Assembly: GCF_024346675.1 (NCBI RefSeq)
Contig: NZ_AP024850.1
Coordinates: forward strand, 2,418,001-2,482,000
DNA length: 64,000 nucleotides
DNA from: Photobacterium sanguinicancri
GTDB lineage: Bacteria > Pseudomonadota > Gammaproteobacteria > Enterobacterales > Vibrionaceae
Reading direction: 5' to 3'
The translations under genes were made by a program, and so were the position numbers. This document shows, in pieces, positions 16,899-26,087 of the stretch (position 1 is its first letter; every line of letters begins with the position of its first letter). The notes below the pieces were generated by a model. The model worked only from the letters and a program-made list of their open reading frames with translations. It was not told where the DNA came from and did not search any database.

Positions 16899-18371
16899 TT
16901 ACAAGCTCATGATCTTTTTGAACTCTTCATCTGTGTATTTTTTCTCGGTGCTTTTAGTCAGATCAGTCATCATTTTGTAGCGGATATCTGTTGCCATCGA
17001 CAGCGTACGCTGCAACTGACCGTACGAGTAATCAGATGCCATATTTAACGCGGCTTGCTTATCTGATTTGTAGAGCGATTTTAGCGTCATATCCAAGCTG
17101 CTAACTTGCTTGTATAGCTTGGTTTCTTCTTTATCCCAGGTTGCTTTCAGCATCGGCAAGTATTTCTCTTGGTTGGCTGTTGCCAGTGCCGTTAAGCTGC
17201 GGAATTGCCAGTATGCCGATTGATCAGAATAAGTGTCTGTCCCTGTATGATACGCGACTGGGTATTCTTCTAGGCTGGTGTATAGCGGCACTAATACAGA
17301 CTCAGACAGCACCCCAAAGCTCTGCCAGATCAAGCCTTGCAGTTCTGATGGCATATTCGGGCGCAATTGGATGATATGCGATTCAAGCTGGCGTTCAACC
17401 CGCATTGGACGTTCGCCTTTATCTTCAAGCTGCGTGCCTTCGTACGTTGCACCTAATACGTTTGCCACATCAGCAACCGAGATTTTTTGGTCTGGTTTCA
17501 AGAACAGCGGGTACTGTGCTTGGCGAGTTGCTTGTTGTTTAGAGGCAGACAGCATTTCTTGCCCTAGCCACTCACGGTCAATATTGTAAACATCACCAAT
17601 TACACCAAATGCCTTAGCAAAGTTAAATGACTTCGCGTTCGGTTTTTCGAGTAATTTATGTTGTTTAACAAATGTCATTAGGTCTTGAGAATGCAGTACA
17701 TTTTTGCTGTTTAGATCAACACCATGAACACGTAAGCCATTTGCTATCATCGCATAGCTGTCATCAGGCACTTTTACCGCAATCCAGTGGTGACCAGAAC
17801 CAATCTCTACGAGCCATGCTTCATTCACATCCGCAATATATAGGCTGTTACCTTCACCAGCACCATATTGCTCGATGTATTTACCCAGTAGCTCAACCCC
17901 TTCTTTTGCTGTTTTCACCTGAGGCAAAATCAGTGTTGGGATCACAGCTTCAATAATGCCATTCTCAACTAACGGATCCGCTTTTTTCGCATTGTCATTC
18001 ACTTCAGCACTGGTTGTTGCTGATACAGCCACGTTATATTCGTTAATACCACGCTCTTCGTAATACTTACCTTGGCTATCAACCGTATGTGCATCCCAAT
18101 CAGGAATGGCAGAATATGCATAAAATTGCTTTGGCATAGGGACAACTAGGCCATTGCCTAATTTCCACTCTCCAGCTTCATTTTTTTGTGCTGAACGGTG
18201 CGTTAAATGCTTGTTCCAGTTATTAATACCAAAATCTTCATTACGCGCAATCATAATGCTGCCATCAACTGATGCGCCTTTACCGACAATAAGCCCAGTA
18301 CAGGCATTCGCGCTCAGACTAACCGCAGATAGAATTGCCGCCGACAGCAAAGTTACAGACATCTTTTTCAT
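16899..18371 (-). CDS. Secreted C69-family dipeptidase
   Basis: The 490-residue protein starts with a signal peptide (about residues 1-23) directly followed by Cys24 in the motif NACTGLIVGKGAS. In this Ntn-hydrolase family (peptidase C69/U34, dipeptidase A) removal of the leader exposes the catalytic Cys as the new N-terminus. The ARNEDF motif (with the family Arg and Asp) and GEGNSLYIADVNEAWLVEIG are typical. The expected role is cleavage of dipeptides outside the cytoplasmic membrane, as part of peptide use. The signal peptide ending exactly at the nucleophile suggests signal peptidase may itself activate the enzyme. It is a single-gene unit. Confidence 0.9.
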   Translation of the reverse strand: MKKMSVTLLSAAILSAVSLSANACTGLIVGKGASVDGSIMIARNEDFGINNWNKHLTHRSAQKNEAGEWKLGNGLVVPMPKQFYAYSAIPDWDAHTVDSQGKYYEERGINEYNVAVSATTSAEVNDNAKKADPLVENGIIEAVIPTLILPQVKTAKEGVELLGKYIEQYGAGEGNSLYIADVNEAWLVEIGSGHHWIAVKVPDDSYAMIANGLRVHGVDLNSKNVLHSQDLMTFVKQHKLLEKPNAKSFNFAKAFGVIGDVYNIDREWLGQEMLSASKQQATRQAQYPLFLKPDQKISVADVANVLGATYEGTQLEDKGERPMRVERQLESHIIQLRPNMPSELQGLIWQSFGVLSESVLVPLYTSLEEYPVAYHTGTDTYSDQSAYWQFRSLTALATANQEKYLPMLKATWDKEETKLYKQVSSLDMTLKSLYKSDKQAALNMASDYSYGQLQRTLSMATDIRYKMMTDLTKSTEKKYTDEEFKKIMSL

Positions 18372-18540
18372 CGTATCTCTCCATGATGGATAATTTTATT
18401 TGAATTTTTATTCAACTTACATGAAATAAATGCTTATTTATAGTGATTATGTGGTTATTTATTTCAAAAGCAGTGTATCCACCTATTAGAGTGATTTTTG
18501 TTCAACAGATCACGCCATTAATAATTCCATCAACAGAATA

Positions 18541-18583
18541 ATAAAAATAAGGGCTGGATCGCGTTATACGACCCAGCCCTTAT
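18541..18583 (-). terminator. Terminator of torS
   Basis: ATAAGGGCTGG / CCAGCCCTTAT (18547-18557 with 18573-18583) forms an 11-bp perfect stem. On the minus strand it is followed by TTTTAT, about 70 bases after the torS stop codon. Confidence 0.85.
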
Positions 18584-18650
18584 TTGCCTGCTAAATATTC
18601 GCCACAGAGCTAATACTCAGCCATGATAATGCAGGTAAGTATGTTCTTGT

Positions 18651-21600
18651 TTACTCGTCTGGTGCGAATACCGCTTTCAGCTCAGTAATCGACCCTGCGA
18701 ATGTATCGGCTAACTCATCTAATGAAAGCAGTGTAAGCGAGCCTGATTTACCTACTTTTTCAAAATATAGACAGTGCTTATATAGCCGCATTAACCCCAT
18801 AGTGCCTGCTGCACCTTTTAAGTTATGCGCAAGGCTTGTGACCAGTGCAGCGTCATTTGCTTTAAACGCATCTTCCAATTTACTGTGTGTTTCACTCGAT
18901 GAATCAGTAAAGAGATGAATAAGGCGCTTCACTTGCACTTCACCCAAGACTTTCAAATCGCTTCCGAGTACTTTGCTATCTAACCATTGAGCATCCGCAA
19001 TGGCGGCGTAATCATCTGCAATATCATTCGCGTCAGGCATATTTATCTCTTGGTTTAAAATTACATGATTAGGCACAGCTGCCGTCATCGCTTCACTATG
19101 AACGGCATCGTTCAGTGCATGACGATGCTGGTTACAGCCATGCTCTTTAATATTTAGAGCTGGATTCACCCGCGTAGATCCAGGCAAGACTTGATGTAGT
19201 ATCTCTCGTAGTTCTTTCTCGACGATTGGTTTTGGCAAGAAGCCAGCAAAACCCGCGGCTAAATACCCTTCAACCTCTTCACGAAAAACATGCGCAGAGA
19301 AAGCGACCATAGGTGTTACTTTCGATGTAATCCCCGTCACTAACGTATCGCTACCATGCTGTGCTTCTTTATTACTAGCTTCAATATGACGCATTCGCGC
19401 CAGTAAGGTAACGCCATCGGTATCAGGTAAATTAATATCTAAAAAGACCAAATCGAACTGTTGCTGATGATAAATAGTTTCCGCCTGTTTACCATCCATC
19501 GCGGTCACAACACTGTGCCCAAGCCGTGTTAAGAAGCCTTCAGCAACCATGCTGTTTACCGGGTTATCTTCAACCAATAACACATGTGCTGGCTGTACAT
19601 TTTGCTGCTGATATAACTCGCAATCACTTTCTTCTCCCTCTTCTAGTGGGATCGAAAACCAAAAACAGCTACCAACCGATACCGTAGAATCGGCGCCAAT
19701 TTCACCGTCCATCGCTTCAACAATACGTTTACTGATGGCTAAGCCAAGCCCAGTTCCACCTACCGTTTTTCGTCCATCTTCGGCTTGGTGAAATGCGGTA
19801 AATAAACCGTCTTGCTCTTGCTCTGCAATACCGACACCAGAGTCCTGTACTTGAAACATCACTTCATCAGGCATGTCTGGGTGCATGCCCACGTTAACGC
19901 TCACTTGACCTTGGTGGGTAAACTTAATCGCATTACCAACCAAATTAACAAGCACTTGGCGAATACGAGTGACATCCCCCACCCAATGATCATTCATGTA
20001 GTTATCAACATGCGTCACTAAACGGATTTTTTTAGTACGAGCACGGTGTTCCAGCAAGTTATTAACATCTGACAACAGCTCACACAACGAGAAATCACTC
20101 AGACGAATGTCTAAATGACCCGCTTCAATTTTAGAGTAATCCAGCACGTCATTAAGAATATCCAACAAGTTTTCACCGCTGCGGTTAATCACGGCAAGGT
20201 ACTTAGACTGTTTATCATCAAGGCCAGTATCGGCTAGTAATGACGCCGTACCTAAGACACCATTCATGGGGGTGCGGATCTCATGGCTCATGGTGGCAAG
20301 AAAAGCTGATTTTGCACGGTTGGCTTTTTCGGCTTCTATCCGCGCTTTAGCATGGTTGTCTACTTCTTGATTCAGCTTCGCATTTGTTTTCTCTAGCTCA
20401 CCGGTCCGTTTTGCAACCAAACGCTCAAGGCTCGTTTTATGTTGTTGCAATTCAAAACGAATCTTTGATTCCACTTGAGCAAGGCGATGACGCTCGTAAG
20501 CGGTGTCACGCGCAACCATAATCGCCCGTCCCATTTCAGCTAGCTCATCATCGCCTGTTACCCTTAGCTTGATATCTAAGTCACCACGCGCTAGCGACAA
20601 TAGTGCTTGGTTATATTCGTTCATACGGCGAATCACTTTGGCATACACAAAGCGCCACATGATCAATACGAGAGCCAACATACCAATAGCTGAAATACCG
20701 ATTAAGCTATTGCGGGCGGCGGTTAACGTCTTATCAACTGTGGTTACGGCTTGTACCGTATTATGATTTGCCGTTGTAATAATATCGTCAACGGTACTGT
20801 TCACTTGTTGAAATAAAGCCAAGTTCTGCTGAGCCATTCGCTCTACATCTTGCTTAGCTTTCAGTAACAGATGTAAATTTTCAAATAACAACTCACCTTC
20901 ATCTAAGGTCGCTGCGAGTTTGGTCAATTGCACTGAGCGGCTTGGATCTTCTACGGATTTAACGCGATTCTGAATAACCTTCGCTGCATGACTAAAGCGT
21001 TTTTGTTGAACATTTAGCCCTGCAGGATCATCTAATCGCATCGAATCATCGAGCATATTAATCACTTGCAAAGATAAAAATCGCAACTCAAAAAGGCGCT
21101 CAGTTAAATCCATGTCGACTTCAACTAAACTATCAAGCGCTTTGTAAACATCATTCGTCTTTTCTTTCGCAATCAAATCATAAATACGGGATACATTAGC
21201 GACTGCAATGGTGTTGGCATTTGACACTTGTGATTGTGACAATGCATCAATTTGTGAGGTCGCCGAACTCATTTTATTATTTAATTGATCAACCAGTTCT
21301 TGGAGCTCTATTTGACGACCGACCAACAAGCCCAGCATCGCAAGATTTTCGACAATTTTTTTAATATTGTCATCCAAGCGAGTCATCAATTCTGGCTCAA
21401 AAGAAAAACGTTCTAGCGCACTGAGGCTTTGTTTTAATGATTCCATGTGAATGGTTAACGCGCGGCCTTGCCTAATACGATCTTGCTCATCTTTCGCTTG
21501 GGCTAAAACTTGAGCTGAGAAAATAATGCGGGTACTGAGATCAGAAAGCTGACGTGCTTCCACCAGCGCAGGAACAGCAGAGTTAATTACTGTTCGCTCT

Positions 21601-21719
21601 GTTTTGGCTACAAACGAAAAACCAGCCACACCAATTAATACAGCAATAATCATCAACCCCGCCATTGCAGAGAAGGCCCAGAGGAGTTTTTGACCAATAC
21701 CGTTTCGAGTGAACGCCAT
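18651..21719 (-). CDS. torS: TorS-like hybrid sensor histidine kinase of the TMAO system
   Basis: This 1022-residue tripartite kinase has a first membrane helix (about 18-40), a long helical periplasmic sensor (about 40-335), a second helix (about 337-357), a HAMP region and a coiled coil. The kinase core has [11 protein letters not shown] (phosphorylated H479) and ATP-binding boxes including [10 protein letters not shown] receiver (VLLVEDN, D761 in FLDINLPD) and a C-terminal Hpt domain ([11 protein letters not shown]965) follow. This order and the sensor are those of TorS, which with TorT detects trimethylamine N-oxide and phosphorylates TorR. torT is divergent and adjacent, which supports the name. 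ATG at 21719 matches the family N-terminus; GTG at 21731 is possible. No torR or torCAD is in the window. Confidence 0.9.
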   Translation of the reverse strand: MAFTRNGIGQKLLWAFSAMAGLMIIAVLIGVAGFSFVAKTERTVINSAVPALVEARQLSDLSTRIIFSAQVLAQAKDEQDRIRQGRALTIHMESLKQSLSALERFSFEPELMTRLDDNIKKIVENLAMLGLLVGRQIELQELVDQLNNKMSSATSQIDALSQSQVSNANTIAVANVSRIYDLIAKEKTNDVYKALDSLVEVDMDLTERLFELRFLSLQVINMLDDSMRLDDPAGLNVQQKRFSHAAKVIQNRVKSVEDPSRSVQLTKLAATLDEGELLFENLHLLLKAKQDVERMAQQNLALFQQVNSTVDDIITTANHNTVQAVTTVDKTLTAARNSLIGISAIGMLALVLIMWRFVYAKVIRRMNEYNQALLSLARGDLDIKLRVTGDDELAEMGRAIMVARDTAYERHRLAQVESKIRFELQQHKTSLERLVAKRTGELEKTNAKLNQEVDNHAKARIEAEKANRAKSAFLATMSHEIRTPMNGVLGTASLLADTGLDDKQSKYLAVINRSGENLLDILNDVLDYSKIEAGHLDIRLSDFSLCELLSDVNNLLEHRARTKKIRLVTHVDNYMNDHWVGDVTRIRQVLVNLVGNAIKFTHQGQVSVNVGMHPDMPDEVMFQVQDSGVGIAEQEQDGLFTAFHQAEDGRKTVGGTGLGLAISKRIVEAMDGEIGADSTVSVGSCFWFSIPLEEGEESDCELYQQQNVQPAHVLLVEDNPVNSMVAEGFLTRLGHSVVTAMDGKQAETIYHQQQFDLVFLDINLPDTDGVTLLARMRHIEASNKEAQHGSDTLVTGITSKVTPMVAFSAHVFREEVEGYLAAGFAGFLPKPIVEKELREILHQVLPGSTRVNPALNIKEHGCNQHRHALNDAVHSEAMTAAVPNHVILNQEINMPDANDIADDYAAIADAQWLDSKVLGSDLKVLGEVQVKRLIHLFTDSSSETHSKLEDAFKANDAALVTSLAHNLKGAAGTMGLMRLYKHCLYFEKVGKSGSLTLLSLDELADTFAGSITELKAVFAPDE

Positions 21720-21750
21720 ATGACTAACCACTTATCTTTCAATGTGCAAT

Positions 21751-21768
21751 TATGGCGCTGACGCCATA
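21751..21768. promoter_or_regulatory. Perfect dyad between torS and torT
   Basis: TATGGCG and CGCCATA form a 7-bp perfect inverted repeat with a CTGA centre, in the 88 bases between the two divergent starts. It could be a shared operator. It does not look like the TorR box (CTGTTCATAT). Confidence 0.4.
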
Positions 21769-21807
21769 GAATAGAGATATACTATTTTGCCAGTGATTTA
21801 GGCCTAG

Positions 21808-22914
21808 ATGCTATCTACCATGCGAAAAATACCGTTAATATCCCTATTGTTTCTGTTTATTTCCTTCTCTTTGGGGGTAAAAACCGTTTATGCGCGTGAA
21901 GTGCTTAGTCATACACCACCATTTTCACCTGATGCCATTAGTGTTGCTATCGACTACCAGCCACTGACTCGCGCGCTAAAACCGTGGAAAATATGTGCGG
22001 TTTACCCTCATCTTAAAGATTCTTACTGGCTGTCGATTAACTATGGCATGGTTCAGCAAGCCAAACAGTTAGGTATTGAACTCAATGTTTTTGAGGCCGG
22101 TGGATACCCACAATTACAAAAACAACAAAGCCAGCTAACTGCCTGCAAAAAATGGCAAGCCGATGCCATTATTTTAGGCACGGTCGATCGCGATGCATAT
22201 AACGGTATTCTATCTGGCCTGACGGGTGATATTCCGGTATTTGCCATGACTAACGACCTTGATTTTAACGACCCTAATATCCGTAAAACAATCAAGGCAC
22301 GTGTGGGGGTTGATTGGTATTACATGGGTAAACAAACCGGTGACTTTTTAGCAAAACGCCACCCAAAAGGCAGTGGCAAAGTTAAAGTTGCTTGGTTACC
22401 AGGGCCAAAACGTCGCGGCGGTACTAAACCTGTTTCCGACGGTTTTAACGATGCTGTTTTTGGCTCAGACATCGAGGTGGTAACGACATTATGGGCAGAT
22501 AACAGTAAAGAGCTTCAACGCGATCTGATCCAGCAGCTTTTTGATAACCACGCTGACATTGATTATATCGTTGGCGGCGCCGTGGCAGCCGAAGTCGCCA
22601 TCAGTGAATTACGTACCAACAATAAAACCGACAAGATTAAGATTGTATCAACCTATCTCAGCCATGGCGTATACCGTGGGCTGCTGCGTGAAAAGATTCT
22701 ATTTTCACCAACGGATAAAATGGCGCAACAAGCAAAACTCTCTGTCGACCAAGCAGTACGTTATTTAGAAGGTAAACCAAGTAATATTGACCTTGCACCT
22801 AAAATTGAAGCATTAACTCCCAATCACCTGCCTGAGGATACGATTACCAATTCGTTATCACCTGCAGAGTTTCGCCCTGTATTTCATGTGTCAGATCACC
22901 AAATTAAACGGTGA
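21808..22914 (+). CDS. torT: TMAO-binding periplasmic protein TorT
   Basis: A 368-residue periplasmic binding protein of the sugar-binding (class I) fold with a signal peptide (about residues 1-29, cut near VYARE). The family signatures include WKICAVYPHLKDSYWLSINYGM, WQADAIILGTVD and the VAWLPGP segment typical of TorT. TorT binds TMAO and docks on the periplasmic part of TorS to start signalling. The gene is divergent from torS. ATG at 21808 and ATG at 21820 are both possible starts; the second gives a shorter signal peptide. No reductase genes are adjacent. Confidence 0.92.
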   Translation: MLSTMRKIPLISLLFLFISFSLGVKTVYAREVLSHTPPFSPDAISVAIDYQPLTRALKPWKICAVYPHLKDSYWLSINYGMVQQAKQLGIELNVFEAGGYPQLQKQQSQLTACKKWQADAIILGTVDRDAYNGILSGLTGDIPVFAMTNDLDFNDPNIRKTIKARVGVDWYYMGKQTGDFLAKRHPKGSGKVKVAWLPGPKRRGGTKPVSDGFNDAVFGSDIEVVTTLWADNSKELQRDLIQQLFDNHADIDYIVGGAVAAEVAISELRTNNKTDKIKIVSTYLSHGVYRGLLREKILFSPTDKMAQQAKLSVDQAVRYLEGKPSNIDLAPKIEALTPNHLPEDTITNSLSPAEFRPVFHVSDHQIKR

Positions 22915-23125
22915 TCTCATTCATGCTCATCCTAATCGACAAAAATATATTACAAGTTCATGATTCTTGAGTATTTGCCTTGTAGGAAGAGAGGACGCTC
23001 TGGTATTAATACCCTGCTATATCATTAGATATATCAACAATTGGCTAGAGAAGTAATCGTTCATACCTAACAGATAACAATAATAGGTGAAATGATTCCG
23101 TCACAGAAAGGAACTAGGTGCATTT

Positions 23126-23584
23126 ATGCAAATAACAACACGCACTATGCAACGTCGCAAGAACATCGCTTTGGTCGCTCACGATAACTACAAAAAACAC
23201 TTATTGCGTTGGGCTACAGAGCACAAAGATAAACTTTGTGAGCATAATTTGTTTGCAACTGGCACCACAGGCTACATGATTTCAAAGGAAGTCGAGCTAG
23301 AGGTAAAATGTATGATCAGCGGCCCTATGGGTGGCGATCAACAATTAGGCGCCATGATTTCAGAAGGGCAAATTGATCTAATGATTTTCTTCTGGGACCC
23401 ATTAAATGCCGTACCACACGATCCTGATGTCAAAGCATTATTACGTATTGCAGGCGTTTGGAACGTACCTGTTGCGACTAATCGTGCCAGTGCCAACTTC
23501 CTGATCACTTCACCACTACTTGATAATGAAGTGGAAATTGAAATTCCTGATTATGCCGCTTACCTTGCTGAGCGTGTGGGTTAA
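23126..23584 (+). CDS. mgsA: Methylglyoxal synthase
   Basis: The 152-residue protein has the full methylglyoxal synthase signature: VAHDNYK at the start of the fold, ATGTTG for phosphate binding, SGPMGGDQQ with catalytic D71, and the [14 protein letters not shown] loop with the His of the active site. It converts dihydroxyacetone phosphate into methylglyoxal and phosphate, a bypass of lower glycolysis under phosphate limitation or sugar-phosphate stress. The ribosome site AAGGAACTAGGTG is good. It is convergent with helD, an arrangement shared with E. coli. A perfect palindrome GGTATTAATACC lies at 23002-23013 upstream. Confidence 0.97.
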   Translation: MQITTRTMQRRKNIALVAHDNYKKHLLRWATEHKDKLCEHNLFATGTTGYMISKEVELEVKCMISGPMGGDQQLGAMISEGQIDLMIFFWDPLNAVPHDPDVKALLRIAGVWNVPVATNRASANFLITSPLLDNEVEIEIPDYAAYLAERVG

Positions 23585-23619
23585 CCCCTTCAGCGGTTAA
23601 TCATAAAGAGTAAATACCC

Positions 23620-23656
23620 AAAAGCCTTCTCTTGCTGATGCAATGAGAAGGCTTTT
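23620..23656. terminator. Bidirectional terminator between mgsA and helD
   Basis: A perfect 12-bp stem AAAAGCCTTCTC / GAGAAGGCTTTT with a 13-base loop sits between the convergent genes, followed by ATCTTGT on the plus strand. Confidence 0.85.
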
Positions 23657-23679
23657 ATCTTGTCTGTATTGCTAATGCA

Positions 23680-25770
23680 CTAACTTGCTTTTTTAGTGCG
23701 CTTAATTTTATTCAGCACCGAATAACTGTCATCTATCAATTCTTGTACAAACGGCGATACTTTGTCTTGATCCGCACAGACCCACACATGTTTTTTCGCA
23801 CGCGTTAACGCCACATAAAACAAACGGCGTTCTTCTGCATCACTAAAAGCTTCATTACGCGCTTGCAAACTAGCCGCTAAACCCGTCTCACGATCTGGCG
23901 CGGGGAATATGCCCTTATTCACATCAATAATAAACACGTAATCAGCTTCTCGCCCTTTGCTGGCATGACAGGTCATAAATTGAATATTCAGTTGTGGCCA
24001 TTTTTCTTGCCAACGACTCAAGTGTTCAGGACGTTGATTATTATTACGACCGAGCAATAAAACAGAAACTGGCTTTTCATGCTGGCTGGCCAACTGTACC
24101 AATTCCTGTTCTAGCAAATCTTGGCATAACAAGGTCACCGCTTTGCGCTTTTGCTTTTTAAAACTGGTGAGCGACTTAGTCACTTGCTCTGGGTTTTGCT
24201 GAATAAACGTATTCGCGACTTCACCAATCATACTGTTAAAGCGATACGTCGTTTCTAACTGCGTAATGTGGCAATCACCAAAACGTTCTTCAAAGCCCGT
24301 TGTCAGGTTCACATCTGCACCCGCAAAACGGTAAATGGCCTGCCAATCATCACCGACAGCAAACAAAGTCGCGTTACCTGCACCTTTCACATCGCTTTTA
24401 CACAAGGCTTCAATTAACGCTAAACGGTGCGGTGAAATATCTTGGTATTCATCTACCATGATAAACTTCCAATGTGGTACAAACTTTCCATCTGCCACAT
24501 ATTCAGTTGCCAGCTGGATCATGGTATTAAAATCGATTTCTTTATTGGTCTTCAAATGCTGTTCATAGGCCCGAAAACATGGCCAAAGCAGTGCCAGCTC
24601 TGATTTCATTCTGCCATGAGAGGCTTCTTTATCACTTTGCTCAATCGTCTCGATTAATTCGGCTTTCTTCACACCACTACGTTGGCCGAGTAACTCAATA
24701 TGTCGCCATACCCAAGCGATAAGCTGCTCATTGCTCGCCTGTTGCTCTAATGAATTATCAGCTTTAAAGCCGGGAATACGCCACTGTGTTAGGTGCTTTT
24801 GCCAACGCTTACTTGATGCGGCATTTTGCCACTGGCTTTTTAGCATTGCGCCAATCCATGCTGCGCGTGCTTTGTCATCCAATGCTAAGGGAGAAAGATT
24901 GGGACGCTCACCTTCCACAGCTTGAATGATTTGCGTACCTAAGCTGTGAAATGTCGCAACCTTGATGGCATTATTCACTTTGGTACTTAGGCGTTCACGC
25001 ATTTCATCTGCGGCTTTACGGCCAAATGCCAGCATCAAAATATCTTCAGGGTGCGCTTGCTGATCGGCAATTAAATAGCCAGCACGCGCCACCAACACAC
25101 TGGTTTTCCCCGTGCCGGCCCCAGCAAGAACAAGGTTATGATCTTGATTAATCAGTACAGCTTCGCGTTGCGAGGGATTTAACGGGGAGGATTCAAATTG
25201 ATCGAACCATGATGCCCACTTTTCAGATTCCGATTCAAGCCATTCGCTGTTAGTTTGCACCACCCACTCTTGGTTATCGTCTAACCAAGGCGCGATAGTT
25301 TCAAGTGCATGTGGACGAAATGCCATCGCCAGTTCAGACGTTAGCTCTGTCTCCGCTAACTGCTTGTTCAAAGCATTATGTAACGCAACATGATCTGAGC
25401 GGCGTAAATAGCCTTTCTGTTTCGTGAAAGACTGAATTTGGGTCATCATTTGGGGAATTGCAGCATCTAATTTATCAACGCGATTATGTGCCCACTGACG
25501 GTAAGCACCCAGCAGGTAATTCGCGAATACTTTACAATGACGCCAAGGCAAACCATGTATGGTCCAGCAATATTGCTGATCCGCTGATGTTAATTCGAGA
25601 GAGCCCCACATCACGCCACGATGCACAGAAATCGCCCCATCCCATTCATCGAATAGGATTACTTCGGTTTCAGTTTGACTATCAAGAATTAGGCTATTTT
25701 CTTGCAATTCGATACTGTAAAAGTCGCCTTGTACTAACCATTGGGCAAACCAGTTGGCACTTAATCTCAT
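23680..25770 (-). CDS. helD: DNA helicase IV
   Basis: A superfamily 1 helicase of 696 residues. The N-terminal part (about 1-190) is the HelD-specific region. The helicase begins with SSPLNPSQREAV (Q motif), then Walker A LAGAGTGKTSVL, motif Ia AFGRKAADEM, Walker B MVDEYQDIS, motif III VGDDWQAIYRFAGAD, a TYRFN motif, and motif VI VALTRAKKHVW. It unwinds DNA with 3'-5' polarity using ATP and works in recombination and repair. Length and domain order match E. coli HelD. It lies tail-to-tail with mgsA and head-to-head with the yccS-like gene; E. coli has mgsA-helD-yccF-yccS in the same neighbourhood. Confidence 0.95.
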   Translation of the reverse strand: MRLSANWFAQWLVQGDFYSIELQENSLILDSQTETEVILFDEWDGAISVHRGVMWGSLELTSADQQYCWTIHGLPWRHCKVFANYLLGAYRQWAHNRVDKLDAAIPQMMTQIQSFTKQKGYLRRSDHVALHNALNKQLAETELTSELAMAFRPHALETIAPWLDDNQEWVVQTNSEWLESESEKWASWFDQFESSPLNPSQREAVLINQDHNLVLAGAGTGKTSVLVARAGYLIADQQAHPEDILMLAFGRKAADEMRERLSTKVNNAIKVATFHSLGTQIIQAVEGERPNLSPLALDDKARAAWIGAMLKSQWQNAASSKRWQKHLTQWRIPGFKADNSLEQQASNEQLIAWVWRHIELLGQRSGVKKAELIETIEQSDKEASHGRMKSELALLWPCFRAYEQHLKTNKEIDFNTMIQLATEYVADGKFVPHWKFIMVDEYQDISPHRLALIEALCKSDVKGAGNATLFAVGDDWQAIYRFAGADVNLTTGFEERFGDCHITQLETTYRFNSMIGEVANTFIQQNPEQVTKSLTSFKKQKRKAVTLLCQDLLEQELVQLASQHEKPVSVLLLGRNNNQRPEHLSRWQEKWPQLNIQFMTCHASKGREADYVFIIDVNKGIFPAPDRETGLAASLQARNEAFSDAEERRLFYVALTRAKKHVWVCADQDKVSPFVQELIDDSYSVLNKIKRTKKAS

Positions 25771-26087
25771 CCTGTCCTCTGAAACACTGAGTCATTACAC
25801 GCACGGCGTGAAATTTCACATCCAGTATTTAATACTAGCTGTTGGGTATATAACGGAACTAGAGATTACCAAGAACTCAGACTTCACCATAGCCTTCTGA
25901 CCTAAAATTGACTAAATACCTCATCTCGACCATCAAATACTTGCATTTTTCATGCGGTTTTTATGCTGAAAAAAAGCAAAAAGCCCCTATATTTGATATA
26001 TTTGCCCTCTTTATTGCGCTAAACATGATCGGCACAATGAATTGTTGTGTAACCTTTCTTCATTACGAATAAGAACTCATCAAAACC
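25771..26087. other. Divergent promoter region between helD and yccS, no gene seen
   Basis: About 317 AT-rich bases with no coding frame. It replaces the place where yccF stands in E. coli. No strong hairpin or recognised operator was found. Confidence 0.5.

Noticed and set aside
23002..23013. Palindrome GGTATTAATACC upstream of mgsA as a named operator
   Set aside because: It is perfect but only 12 bases long and AT-rich in the centre, and no known regulator site matches; it is mentioned only with mgsA.
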